Assembly (NCBI GenBank): GCA_020344215.1
Contig: CP070815.1
Location: 2,554,358-2,600,643 of the forward strand
From: Gemmatimonadota bacterium
GTDB taxonomy: Bacteria; Gemmatimonadota; Gemmatimonadetes; Palauibacterales; KS3-K002
Direction: 5' to 3'
DNA: 46,286 bases
Shown in pieces: positions 36,979 to 45,099 of this stretch (position 1 is the first letter of the stretch; each line of letters starts with the position of its first letter). The position numbers were made by a program, and so were the translations under genes. Under the pieces are notes generated by a model. That model saw only the letters and a list, made by a program, of their open reading frames with translations, was not told the DNA's origin and did not search any database.

Positions 36979-38166
36979 ATGAGCGGGCTGTTCGAGCGGC
37001 TGCGACGCGAGCTGCAGGAGATGCAGGAACAGGGCGTCTACAAGCAGCTGATCCACCTCGACTCGCCACAGGACGCCGTAGTCAAGATCGAGGAGACCGG
37101 CAGCGAGGTGATCAACCTCTGCTCGAACAACTACCTCGGCCTCTGCAACACTCCCGAGGTCGTGGCCGCGGGCCAAGCAGCCTACGCGGAGTATGGGGCC
37201 GGCACATCATCGGTCCGCTTCATCTGCGGCACGTTCACACTGCACAAGAAACTCGAGCGCAAGATCGCCGACTTTCTCGGCCTCGAGTCGGCACTCACCT
37301 ACGTCTCCTGCTGGAACGCCAACACGGGGCTGATGCCGACGGTCCTCGAGGAAGAGGATGCGCTTATCTCCGACGAGCTGAATCACGCATCGATCATCGA
37401 TGGCGTGCGCATGACGAAAGCGAACCGAAAGGTCTATAAGCACTCTGACATGAAGGAACTGGAGCAGGCGCTGAAGGATACTCAGGGCGCCAGGCACCGG
37501 TTCGTCATCACCGACGGGGTATTCTCGATGGAGGGCGACATCTGCATGTTGCCCGACATACTCGATCTAGCGGAGAAGTACCGGGCTCTGGTCGCGATCG
37601 ACGACTCGCACGCTACCGGCGTTCTCGGTGAGACGGGACGTGGCACACCCGAGCACTACGGGCTGCACGGGAGTGTCCCCGTCGTCACGAGCACGCTGGG
37701 CAAAGCGCTGGGCGGCGCCGCGGGCGGCTTCACCGCGGGTCCCGAGGAGCTTACCGACTATCTGACGCAACGCTCGAGGCCGATGCTGTTCTCGAACGCA
37801 CTGCCGCCTGCAACGGCCGCGCACTCGCTGGCAGCGATCGAGTACCTGGACCGGCATCCGGAGCGCGTACAGAAGCTCCGAGACAACACGAAGTACTTCC
37901 GGGAGAAACTGCTGGAAGCCGGCTTCAAGCCCATCGAAGGCGACACGCCCATTGTCCCGATCATCATCGGCGAAACGGCCGAAGCCATTCGCATGAGCAA
38001 GATGCTCCTCGATGAGGGGGTTTTCGTGATCGGATTCGGATACCCCGTCGTCCCGCACGGCACCGCGCGTATCCGCTGCCAGGTCTCGGCCGCCCACGAG
38101 ACCGAGCATCTCGACGCCGTGTTGGGCGCGATGAAGAAGATCGGGGCCGAGCTAGGAATCGTTTAG
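36979..38166 (+). CDS. kbl: Glycine C-acetyltransferase (2-amino-3-ketobutyrate CoA ligase)
   Basis: A PLP-dependent alpha-oxoamine synthase that makes acetyl-CoA and glycine from 2-amino-3-ketobutyrate in threonine degradation. The lysine forming the Schiff base is K242 in TSTLGKALGG; DDSHATGVLGETGRG, NNYLGLCNTP and GAGTSSVRFICGT are the typical fold motifs. Length (395) is standard. GGAGG precedes the ATG. The threonine dehydrogenase partner tdh is not beside it. rpe starts 4 bp downstream, so the two form an operon. Serine palmitoyltransferase or BioF homologues are less likely because of the very high Kbl similarity. Confidence 0.93.
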   Translation: MSGLFERLRRELQEMQEQGVYKQLIHLDSPQDAVVKIEETGSEVINLCSNNYLGLCNTPEVVAAGQAAYAEYGAGTSSVRFICGTFTLHKKLERKIADFLGLESALTYVSCWNANTGLMPTVLEEEDALISDELNHASIIDGVRMTKANRKVYKHSDMKELEQALKDTQGARHRFVITDGVFSMEGDICMLPDILDLAEKYRALVAIDDSHATGVLGETGRGTPEHYGLHGSVPVVTSTLGKALGGAAGGFTAGPEELTDYLTQRSRPMLFSNALPPATAAHSLAAIEYLDRHPERVQKLRDNTKYFREKLLEAGFKPIEGDTPIVPIIIGETAEAIRMSKMLLDEGVFVIGFGYPVVPHGTARIRCQVSAAHETEHLDAVLGAMKKIGAELGIV

Positions 38167-38170
38167 ACAG

Positions 38171-38839
38171 ATGGCCGCACGAATCGCCCCGAGTATACTG
38201 AGCGCCGACTTCACGCGACTGGGCGAGCAGATCGCCGAGGCCGAGAAGGGCGGCGCCGATTGGATCCATGTCGACGTGATGGACGGGCACTTCGTTCCCA
38301 ACATCACGATCGGCCCACTCATCGTCGAGGCAGCCCGGCGCGCCACCGACTTGCCGCTCGACGTCCACCTGATGATCGAGAGGCCCGACCGGTACCTCGC
38401 CGACTTCGTGACGGCCGGCGCCGACTGGCTGACCGTGCACCAGGAGACCTGCCCGCACATGCACCGCACGGTTCAGAAGATCCGCGAGCTGGGAGCGCAC
38501 CCCGGGGTCGCACTGAACCCGGCGACGCCAGTCCAGACGTTGACCGAGATCCTGCCCTTCGTCGATCTCGTCCTGGTCATGACGGTGAACCCCGGATTCG
38601 GCGGGCAGCGCTTCATCCCCGAGTGCCTACCGAAAATCACGCGCCTCGCCCAATGGCTGGAAGCCGCCGACCTGCCACACATCGAGATCGAGGTCGACGG
38701 CGGAGTCGACCCGACGACGGCGCCGGCGTTGGCGTCGGCAGGGGCAAGCATATTGGTCGCCGGCTCGGCGGTCTTTTCCAAGGGCTCGATCGAAGAGAAC
38801 ATCCGGGCGATCCGCCGCAGCCTGGCGGTGGAGGTCTGA
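38171..38839 (+). CDS. rpe: Ribulose-phosphate 3-epimerase
   Basis: A TIM-barrel enzyme interconverting ribulose 5-phosphate and xylulose 5-phosphate in the pentose phosphate or Calvin pathway. Metal and catalytic motifs include SILSADF (8-14), HVDVMDGHFVPNIT (33-46), DVHLMIE (64-70), MTVNPGFGGQ and EVDGGVDPTTA. The 222 residues match. It follows kbl with a 4-bp gap and is followed by a long structured leader. Confidence 0.94.
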   Translation: MAARIAPSILSADFTRLGEQIAEAEKGGADWIHVDVMDGHFVPNITIGPLIVEAARRATDLPLDVHLMIERPDRYLADFVTAGADWLTVHQETCPHMHRTVQKIRELGAHPGVALNPATPVQTLTEILPFVDLVLVMTVNPGFGGQRFIPECLPKITRLAQWLEAADLPHIEIEVDGGVDPTTAPALASAGASILVAGSAVFSKGSIEENIRAIRRSLAVEV

Positions 38840-39103
38840 CGGCCGGGAACCTAGGCCCGGCGCGCGGCGTTTCACATTTGAACAGACTATCTAACCGATC
38901 GGCGAAGGGAACGGTTCAGCCGGATGGTCAAGCTCTGCTGCAAGTGTCGCCACTGTATCTGTCGTCACGGCGCGCCGCGCGCCGTGCCGGAGGGTGCCGG
39001 AGCACATCGAGTGAGGCGATCAGACTGACCTGCGACCCGTAATCCAAGCACCAACTCCGGCCGCGGCTCGCGAGCTCGCGGCCGTTTTTATTAGGTGGGT
39101 GTC
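38840..39103 (+). promoter_or_regulatory. Structured leader with transcription attenuator upstream of the cysM operon
   Basis: This 264-bp gap holds no gene. It contains a small hairpin just after rpe (CCGGG 38843-38847 with CCCGG 38856-38860), a perfect 9-bp hairpin (38966-38974 with 38978-38986, loop CCG) and, at its end, an intrinsic terminator (39058-39089) that stops 14 nt before the cysM start. Between terminator and start codon there is only the ribosome site (AGGTGG 39093-39098), so a separate promoter cannot fit after it. The simplest reading is a cis-acting RNA controlling read-through into the operon. I could not match it to a known riboswitch class. Confidence 0.5.
39058..39089 (+). 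terminator. Intrinsic terminator immediately before cysM
   Basis: An 8-bp perfect stem (CGGCCGCG 39058-39065 with CGCGGCCG 39077-39084) encloses an 11-base loop that is itself palindromic (GCTCGCGAGC) and is followed by TTTTT. It ends 14 nt before the cysM ATG. Confidence 0.85.
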
Positions 39104-40078
39104 ATGATTCTGAGAAGTGCGAGGACAGCCAGAGGTGAAGTTGGGTCGGCGGTTACCGTGTCGGCGGCTCGGCGCCAGGTACCTCACGGGATCGCCGCTC
39201 TCATCGGTGGAACGCCCCTCCTGCCCCTCCGATTCCCGGGCCTGCCCCTCGGTGTCGAGGTCCTGGCAAAGGCGGAGTGGCTGAACCCCAGTGGGTCGGT
39301 CAAGGATCGGGCTGCCCGGGCGATCGTGCTCGACGCCGAGCGGGCGGGCCAACTGCCGGAAAAGCGGTTGCTGGACGCCAGCTCGGGCAACACTGCGATC
39401 GCCTACGCCATGCTCGGTGCCGCCCGCGGCTTCGGGGTCACCGTCTGTCTGCCGGCGAACGTCAGCGAGGAGCGGAAGGCCCTACTCTGCGCCTACGGCG
39501 CCGAGGTCATTGAGACGGACCCGCTGGAGGGTTCGGACGGCGCTATCAGGGGTGCCCGGCGCCTAGCGGTGGAGGAGCCCGACCGCTACTTCTACGCCGA
39601 TCAATACAACAACCCGGCGAACGCACGCGCCCACTACGAGACCACCGGGCCGGAGATTTGGAGCGATACGGCACACGCCGTCACTCACCTCGTGGCCGGG
39701 CTCGGGACCACCGGCACCCTAATGGGCACAGGGCGTTACCTCAGGGAGCAAGATCCCGGCATCGAACTGATCGCCGTCGAGCCGGATGATGGTTTCCACG
39801 GTATCGAAGGGCTCAAGCACCTGCCGACCTCCATCGTGCCTGGGCTCTACGACGCACGACTCGCGGACCGGACCCTCCGGGTGCGCACCGAGGAGGCGTA
39901 CGACACGACCCGGCGACTGGCTCGTGACTTCGGCATGCTGGTCGGCCTCTCCTCGGGTGCCGCCGCAGCTGCAGCGCAGCACGTCGCGTCCGAGCTAGCG
40001 GCCGGCTGCGTTGTTGTGATCTTTCCCGATGGCGCGGATCGATATCTGAGTCTGGGGCTATGGAGAGAGACAGCCTGA
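39104..40078 (+). CDS. cysM: Cysteine synthase (CysM-like, probable O-phosphoserine- and CysO-dependent)
   Basis: A 324-residue fold-type II PLP enzyme that makes cysteine from an activated serine and a sulfur donor. K67 in NPSGSVKDRA is the PLP lysine; SSGNTAIA (93-100) binds the substrate carboxylate, and GLGTTGTLMGTGR binds the cofactor phosphate. The ATG at 39104 is preferred to a GTG at 39095 because AGGTGG sits 5 bases before it. It overlaps the JAMM gene by 19 bases and leads the cysM-JAMM-CysO/E1/rhodanese operon, as in the mycobacterial CysO pathway, where CysM uses O-phosphoserine and protein thiocarboxylate rather than sulfide. Confidence 0.88.
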   Translation: MILRSARTARGEVGSAVTVSAARRQVPHGIAALIGGTPLLPLRFPGLPLGVEVLAKAEWLNPSGSVKDRAARAIVLDAERAGQLPEKRLLDASSGNTAIAYAMLGAARGFGVTVCLPANVSEERKALLCAYGAEVIETDPLEGSDGAIRGARRLAVEEPDRYFYADQYNNPANARAHYETTGPEIWSDTAHAVTHLVAGLGTTGTLMGTGRYLREQDPGIELIAVEPDDGFHGIEGLKHLPTSIVPGLYDARLADRTLRVRTEEAYDTTRRLARDFGMLVGLSSGAAAAAAQHVASELAAGCVVVIFPDGADRYLSLGLWRETA

Positions 40079-40566
40079 GAACCGGAGGCGCGGAGGCCGG
40101 AGGCGTGGGCGTCCAGCTCGTGGTCAGGCCCGCAGTGTTGGCAGCGATTCGCAAGCACGTTGAAGCCGCGTACCCGGAGGAGGCGCCCGGCGGCCTTCTG
40201 GGGACCGTGCGCGATGACACCTTAGTCGAGGTGGTCGACGCAGTAGCCTCGGCGAACGCCCGGGAGGACGAGCGTCGGCGCCGCTACCTGATCGGGCCGG
40301 ACGACGTATTGGCTCTGGAGCGCCGCGCCTCGGCGGCGGGCCTACAGGTCGTCGGATACTACCACTCCCATCCCGACGCACCGGCGAGACCATCGGCCTT
40401 CGACCGCGAGCACGCCTGGCCCTGGTACGTTTACCTCATCGTCGGCGTGGTCGGCGGCCGTGCGCTAGAGGCCCGTGCGTGGCGGCTCTCCGATGACCGG
40501 GAGGAATTCCAGGCGCTAACGATCGGCGAGGGCGAACCCGTGACCATAGATACAGAGGACTCATGA
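40060..40566 (+). CDS. JAMM/MPN+ metalloprotease (Mec-like, CysO-cysteine peptidase)
   Basis: A 168-residue zinc protease of the JAMM family. The complete motif is present: E41 (PEEAPGG), then H102-S-H104-P with the x7-S112-x2-D115 spacing (HSHPDAPARPSAFD). In Mycobacterium tuberculosis the Mec+ protein releases cysteine from CysO-cysteine. Here the ubiquitin-like carrier is fused to E1, so this protease could also cut after the internal Gly-Gly to free it. It overlaps cysM by 19 bases and the next gene by four (ATGA). Long, basic N-terminus (1-20) may be unstructured. Confidence 0.9.
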   Translation: MERDSLRTGGAEAGGVGVQLVVRPAVLAAIRKHVEAAYPEEAPGGLLGTVRDDTLVEVVDAVASANAREDERRRRYLIGPDDVLALERRASAAGLQVVGYYHSHPDAPARPSAFDREHAWPWYVYLIVGVVGGRALEARAWRLSDDREEFQALTIGEGEPVTIDTEDS

Positions 40567-42023
40567 GCCAGATCACAGTGATAATCCCCACGCCGCTCAG
40601 GGGTTACGCCGAGGGGCAGGATTCCATCGTGGTGAACGCGGGGACCGTAGCAGAGGCCCTGACCGAGCTCACCTCCCGCTACTCGGAACTCAGCAGGCAC
40701 CTCTACTCAGAGGACGGCCAACTGCGGAGTTTCGTGAACATCTACCTAAACGACGAGGATATCCGCTACCTTGAAGGCAGGGATGCGGCCGGTGTGCAGG
40801 CGGGCGACGAGATCCGGATCGTCCCCTCGATCGCCGGCGGCGTAGCCACAGCGCCGGAAGTGAAGGACGTGGAGTTCACCCAGGAAGAGATGCGCCGCTA
40901 CGCGCGGCACCTGATCCTCCCGGAGGTCGGGCCGGAGGGGCAGAAGAAGCTGAAGCAGGCGCGTGTCCTCCTTATCGGCGCTGGCGGCCTCGGCTCCCCT
41001 GCATCCCTCTACCTCGCCGCCGCAGGGGTCGGCACGCTCGGGCTGGTCGACTTCGATGTCGTCGAGCACAGCAACCTGCAGCGGCAGATCGTCCATGGCA
41101 CGAGCGACGTGGGGCGGCTCAAGCTGGAGTCGGCGCGCGACCGGCTACTCGACGTGAACCCGGAGATCGAGGTCGAGACCCACGAGGTCCGCCTGTCGTC
41201 CGACAACGCGCTGGAGATCCTCACCGAATACGACATCGTCGTCGACGGGACGGACAACTTCCCGACCCGCTACTTAGTGAACGATGCCTGCGTGCTCCTG
41301 GGTAAGCCGAACGTCTATGGCTCTATCTTCCGCTTCGAGGGTCAGGTGTCGGTCTTCCACGCGAAACAAGGCCCGTGCTACCGCTGCCTCTATGCGGAGC
41401 CGCCGCCTCCCGGCCTGGCCCCCTCCTGCGCCGAGGGCGGCGTCTTGGGCGTGCTACCCGGGATCATCGGCACGCTTCAGGCGAACGAGACGATCAAGCT
41501 CATACTCGGCGCTGGCGACCCGCTGATCGGGCGATTGCTGCTCTTCGATGCCCTGCGCGTGCGGTTCCGCGAACTCAAGCTCCGCAAGGACCCGGAGTGC
41601 CCGATCTGTGGAGAGAACCCAACGGTCCACAAGCTGATCGACTACGAGGTGTTCTGCGGGATCCGCGAGGCCGAGGTAGAGCAGCGCGGACTCGAGGCAG
41701 GCGTCCCCATCATCACCGCCAGCGAGCTCAGGGCGCGCCTCGACGCCGGCGACCCGATCCGCGTTATCGACGTCCGCGAGCCCCACGAACTGAACATCTG
41801 CAAGCTCGACGAGGCCGAGCTGATCCCGTTGGGGCAGTTTCCGTCACAGATCAGCCGGCTCGTGGGAGGGAACGACGAGATCGTGGTGATCTGCCGGAGC
41901 GGGCGGCGCAGCGCCTATGCCGTGCGCCTGCTCCAAGACGCAGGGTTCACGGAGGCGTATAATCTTACCGGAGGCCTTTTGGCGTGGTCGGACGAGGTAG
42001 ATCCGACGATGGTGAAGTATTAG
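40563..42023 (+). CDS. Fusion: ubiquitin-like CysO/MoaD carrier + MoeB/MoeZ-type E1 + rhodanese
   Basis: A 486-residue three-part enzyme. Residues 1-93 are a beta-grasp carrier like CysO/ThiS/MoaD ending in SIAGG (G92-G93) but with no free C-terminus. Residues about 105-370 are an E1/MoeB/ThiF adenylyltransferase: GAGGLGSP (139-146), R173/R184 region, DGTDNFPTRY (228-237), zinc CxxC at C272/C275 and C346/C349, and a conserved C289. Residues about 385-485 are a rhodanese with active-site C444 (ICRSGRRS), which supplies sulfur as persulfide. It would adenylate the carrier and convert it to thiocarboxylate for CysM. A cut after G93 seems required first; the adjacent JAMM protease is the obvious candidate. 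It overlaps the JAMM gene by four bases. Confidence 0.9.
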   Translation: MSQITVIIPTPLRGYAEGQDSIVVNAGTVAEALTELTSRYSELSRHLYSEDGQLRSFVNIYLNDEDIRYLEGRDAAGVQAGDEIRIVPSIAGGVATAPEVKDVEFTQEEMRRYARHLILPEVGPEGQKKLKQARVLLIGAGGLGSPASLYLAAAGVGTLGLVDFDVVEHSNLQRQIVHGTSDVGRLKLESARDRLLDVNPEIEVETHEVRLSSDNALEILTEYDIVVDGTDNFPTRYLVNDACVLLGKPNVYGSIFRFEGQVSVFHAKQGPCYRCLYAEPPPPGLAPSCAEGGVLGVLPGIIGTLQANETIKLILGAGDPLIGRLLLFDALRVRFRELKLRKDPECPICGENPTVHKLIDYEVFCGIREAEVEQRGLEAGVPIITASELRARLDAGDPIRVIDVREPHELNICKLDEAELIPLGQFPSQISRLVGGNDEIVVICRSGRRSAYAVRLLQDAGFTEAYNLTGGLLAWSDEVDPTMVKY

Positions 42024-42030
42024 ATGCGAC

Positions 42031-42183
42031 ATCCAACGTCCAACATCCAGCAGTCAGTGACCGAGTTCTTCTCAATGATTTAGACGCAAGTCCCAGGGTC
42101 CGATGATCATTGCAGGTTGGCACTTGAAACACGATCATTGCGAGCCACTTCAAGACTTGGACAGCGGATGTTGAATGTTGGAT
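42031..42183. repeat. Element with 18-bp terminal inverted repeats (MITE/REP-like)
   Basis: ATCCAACGTCCAACATCC (42031-42048) and GGATGTTGAATGTTGGAT (42166-42183) are inverted repeats matching at 16 of 18 positions; with one gap the similarity continues inward through GCAGTC/GCTGTC. The interior holds a direct repeat GATCATTGC (42105-42113 and 42133-42141) and an inverted CAATGAT (42073-42079). The region is AT-richer than its surroundings and fills the gap between the E1 fusion and GDPD genes. It has no coding capacity. Confidence 0.5.
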
Positions 42184-42196
42184 TCTGAGTACACCG

Positions 42197-42994
42197 ATGC
42201 CCATGCCGCACAGCTATTTTTCGAATGAGCCCATGGTTCTCGCGCATCGCGGCGCCTCCGCCTACGCGCCCGACCACACGTTCGAAGCGATGCGGATCGC
42301 GCTCGAGCAGGGTGCCGACGCCATCGAGGCCGACGTCCACCTGTCGCGGGATGGGCATCCCGTGCTACACCACGGCGGCGACCTGTCCGAGAACACCGAG
42401 GGCTCAGGACCTATCGGCCGCTACACGCTCAGCGAGCTGCGCGATTTCGACGCCGGCTACCGCTTCTCTCCCGACGGCGGCGCCACGTTTCCCTATCGGG
42501 GGAGCGGCCTACGAGTCCTTACCCTCGCCGAAGCGCTGGAAGCCTTTCCCGAAACCCGCTTCAATCTGGACATAAAGGAGCGGCGCGCCGCGGGGCCTAC
42601 CCGCCGGCTCATCGACGAGCGCGGCGCTGGCGGCCGGGTGCTGCTCGCCGCCTGGTACTCCTGGCAGCGCGCACCTGCGATCCGCAACTGGCCCGGCCCG
42701 CGCAGCGCCACTCTCGACCAGATGCTCACCTTCATAGTACTCCACTGGACACGGACCGACGTGCTCTGGGGGAAGCGGGTCGATGCGCTGCAGGTCCCGG
42801 AACGCCACTGGGGCCTGCGCGTGGTCACGCCTCGTCTCGTGGAGCGCGCCCACCAACTGGGCATGCGCGTGCACGTCTGGACCGTCGACGACGAGACGGA
42901 CATGGACCGGTTGCTCGAATGGGGCGTGGACGGCATCGTTACCAAGAGGCCCGACACGGCCGTGAAGGCCCGGGAACGTTTCCTCGTAAAGTAA
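42197..42994 (+). CDS. Glycerophosphodiester phosphodiesterase
   Basis: A 265-residue GDPD-family TIM-barrel enzyme that releases glycerol 3-phosphate from glycerophosphodiesters. Motifs are HRGASAY (H17, R18), EADVHLSRDGHPVLHHG (E44, D46, H59) and, near the C-terminus, GMRVHVWTVDDETDMDRLLEWGVDGIVTKRPD. The usual EN(T) after the first motif reads DHT here. No signal peptide: cytoplasmic. Start is uncertain between ATGs at 42197, 42203 and 42233; none has a strong ribosome site. Confidence 0.88.
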   Translation: MPMPHSYFSNEPMVLAHRGASAYAPDHTFEAMRIALEQGADAIEADVHLSRDGHPVLHHGGDLSENTEGSGPIGRYTLSELRDFDAGYRFSPDGGATFPYRGSGLRVLTLAEALEAFPETRFNLDIKERRAAGPTRRLIDERGAGGRVLLAAWYSWQRAPAIRNWPGPRSATLDQMLTFIVLHWTRTDVLWGKRVDALQVPERHWGLRVVTPRLVERAHQLGMRVHVWTVDDETDMDRLLEWGVDGIVTKRPDTAVKARERFLVK

Positions 42995-43028
42995 GCTTCT
43001 CTCATAGCCCTTTAGGCAGTCAACGAGC

Positions 43029-44249
43029 ATGCAAACCTCGAGATGCAGGCCGCGATTACGGGCCCGCCGTGAGGCGGCCCACGCCAGGAAGATCAGCGCC
43101 CTCGTACTCTCCTTCACGATTACGTCGATGACAAGCGTAGCCAAAGCACAGAACGATCGCCCGCGCGCCCGGGACCTCGGTGTAGCACCCGGAGTCTTCC
43201 AGCCTGGTCGCTACAACGCCATCACCGACGTCGACGGGGTGGCGGTGGGGCAGACGACGGTATGGGAGGGGGACTCGATACGCACCGGCGTGACGGTGAT
43301 CACGCCTCATGGCGGAAGCCTGTACGAGGAGCGGGTACCTGCGGCGCTCTACGTGGCCAATGGGTACGGCAAGCTTCTGGGCGTCACCCAGCTACGAGAG
43401 TTGGGCGAGCTGGAGACCCCGATCGCGCTTACCTGCACGCTGTGTGTGTGGCGCGTTGCAGACGCTCTGAGCGAGTACCTGCTCGCCCAGCCGGGCATGG
43501 AGGATGTCCGTTCGATCAACCCGGTGGTCGGCGAAACCAACGACGGATTCCTTAACGATATTCGGTCGCGTCCCGTTCGCGCCGAGCACGTAATGAGCGC
43601 GCTGGAATCTGCCGACTCGGGCCCGGTGGAGGAAGGGGCGGTGGGCGCCGGCACCGGCACCGTGGCCTTCGGTTGGAAAGGGGGCATCGGCACGAGCTCG
43701 CGAGTCCTGCCGGAGGAGCCGGGCGGCTGGACCGTCGGCGTGCTCGTGCAGTCGAACCTGGGCGGCGTCCTCACGATCGCGGGGGCGCCTGTCGGTCGGG
43801 AGCTGGGACGCTACATGTTCCGCCGTTTGGTGGAGCCCGAGCGCGAAACGGACGGAGATGACCCCGGAGACGGCTCGATCATGATAGTCGTGGCCACCGA
43901 CGCCCCCCTCTCCAACCGCAATCTGGAGCGCCTGGCCGCCCGCGCTATTCACGGGCTCGCCCGTACCGGCAGCCCCGGCGCCAACGGAAGCGGCGACTAC
44001 GTCATCGCCTTCTCCACCGCGGGCTCGGTCAGACGATCGGCCAGCGACACGACGCCACGCACGATCGCCGATTTGCCCAACTCGGCCTTGTCACCCCTCT
44101 TTCAGGCCGCAGTGGAAGCGACGGAGGAAGCGATCTACAACTCACTCTTCAAGGCGGTAACGGTGAGTGGCCATCGCGGCACCGCCGAGGCGCTGCCTAT
44201 CGAGGAGACTCTCGGGGTACTCGAGCGCCACGGTGCGATCAGGAGGTAG
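43029..44249 (+). CDS. P1/DmpA-family aminopeptidase (self-processing)
   Basis: A 406-residue L-aminopeptidase/D-esterase of the DmpA (P1, DOM-fold) family. These precursors cut themselves before a serine that becomes the nucleophile; here G282-S283 in GDGSIMIVVATDAPLSNRN is the expected site. GVIT-like segments and NGYGKLLG, ETNDGFLNDIR and GAGTGTVAFGWKGGIGTSSR are family motifs. The N-terminus carries a long signal-like stretch ending AKA (40), suggesting export. The ribosome site before 43029 is weak. It is followed after 5 bp by a small coiled-coil gene. Confidence 0.88.
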   Translation: MQTSRCRPRLRARREAAHARKISALVLSFTITSMTSVAKAQNDRPRARDLGVAPGVFQPGRYNAITDVDGVAVGQTTVWEGDSIRTGVTVITPHGGSLYEERVPAALYVANGYGKLLGVTQLRELGELETPIALTCTLCVWRVADALSEYLLAQPGMEDVRSINPVVGETNDGFLNDIRSRPVRAEHVMSALESADSGPVEEGAVGAGTGTVAFGWKGGIGTSSRVLPEEPGGWTVGVLVQSNLGGVLTIAGAPVGRELGRYMFRRLVEPERETDGDDPGDGSIMIVVATDAPLSNRNLERLAARAIHGLARTGSPGANGSGDYVIAFSTAGSVRRSASDTTPRTIADLPNSALSPLFQAAVEATEEAIYNSLFKAVTVSGHRGTAEALPIEETLGVLERHGAIRR

Positions 44250-44254
44250 TCGGG

Positions 44255-44527
44255 ATGTCTGATGAGAAGGCGGCATCGAGAGAGTGGCCGGAAGGCCGCG
44301 AGCGCCGGCACAACCTCGAGCTCAGGGAGCGGCTGGACGAGATCCTGGAGCTCGCCCGCAAGCTCTTCCGAGAGGCATCCCAGATGTCACCGGACGAGCT
44401 TGAGCAGGCCCGCGAGCGAGTTGAATGGCTGGCGCAGGAGATATGGGAAGCGGCGGTCTACGGGCCGCTCGAGGAGCGTGACCGCAGGGCCGCCGATGAC
44501 ACTGACGAGGACGAATCGGGCAGGTAG
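44255..44527 (+). CDS. Small acidic coiled-coil protein, unknown function
   Basis: A 90-residue, highly charged, helix-rich protein with heptad-like leucines (LELRERLDEILELARKLF...LEQARERVEWLAQEIW) and an acidic disordered tail. No domain recognised. It lies 5 bp after the P1 peptidase and converges on the pilin-like gene. Confidence 0.55.
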   Translation: MSDEKAASREWPEGRERRHNLELRERLDEILELARKLFREASQMSPDELEQARERVEWLAQEIWEAAVYGPLEERDRRAADDTDEDESGR

Positions 44528-44597
44528 TGGGTCTCGATCGCGCCGAGCCGTCGCCCCGTTAGCCGCCCGAACAGCCCCCGCCGCCCACACTCGGCGT

Positions 44598-44966
44598 TCA
44601 CTTGATCTTTCCCTCTTCGATCGCCGGGGAGAACGGCTCCACGCTCTCACCCATGTAGAGCGCGCACGAGTAGTCCGGGTTGAGCTCGTGGCTCGAGCGG
44701 GCGGACCAACCCGTGGCATCGGCACGCGTCTCAAAGCTGACGCTCTTGCTCGCCTGGAATTCCAGCTCGCCGATGGCCTTCGCGTAGGCCAGGTGGTCCG
44801 AGAAGTAGGCTTCCTGCGCCGCCGCGAAGTTTCGCAGGTCCGACTTCAGCACCGCCTGGGCTGCCGCGGTCTTCCTGGTGACGGCCTTCGTGACGATGGC
44901 CGCCAGAAGGCCCATGAGTGCCATTGTGATGAGCAGCTCGATGAGCGTGACACCGCGCCTGTCCAT
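44598..44966 (-). CDS. Type IV pilin-like / pseudopilin protein
   Basis: A 122-residue protein with a class III prepilin signal: a very short basic leader MDRRG followed by VTLIELLITMALMGLLAAIV. Cleavage after G5 leaves V at +1 (instead of the usual Phe) and the conserved Glu at +5. The hydrophobic helix is at about 6-28. The globular part has no known domain and two close Cys-free stretches, one Cys in YSCALYMG. No pilus assembly gene (PilB/PilC/PilD/PilQ) is near, so it is an orphan pilin or minor pseudopilin. Confidence 0.8.
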   Translation of the reverse strand: MDRRGVTLIELLITMALMGLLAAIVTKAVTRKTAAAQAVLKSDLRNFAAAQEAYFSDHLAYAKAIGELEFQASKSVSFETRADATGWSARSSHELNPDYSCALYMGESVEPFSPAIEEGKIK

Positions 44967-45099
44967 CGTGGGACTCCGTCCCAGCCCATGCGGATATGGC
45001 GGATGGATGGGTGGGAATCTCAGACAAGGGGTGGGGGGACACCCTGCTATGAATAATAGCGCTCGCGCGGCGGCGCTGCCGCCCCGCGACGACGCTGGG

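Noticed and set aside
38880..39050. Resemblance of TCAG...GACCTGC (39020-39033) and GCCACTGTA (38949-38957) to conserved boxes of the cobalamin riboswitch
   Set aside because: The spacing is partly right, but the upstream GGGAA segment lacks the pairing CCC and the GTGnGAA loop, so the aptamer core cannot form as known. Not called; an Infernal search would settle it.
44541..44596. CGCCGAG/CTCGGCG inverted repeat between convergent genes
   Set aside because: Only 7 bp with a 42-base loop and no T run; too weak to call a terminator.
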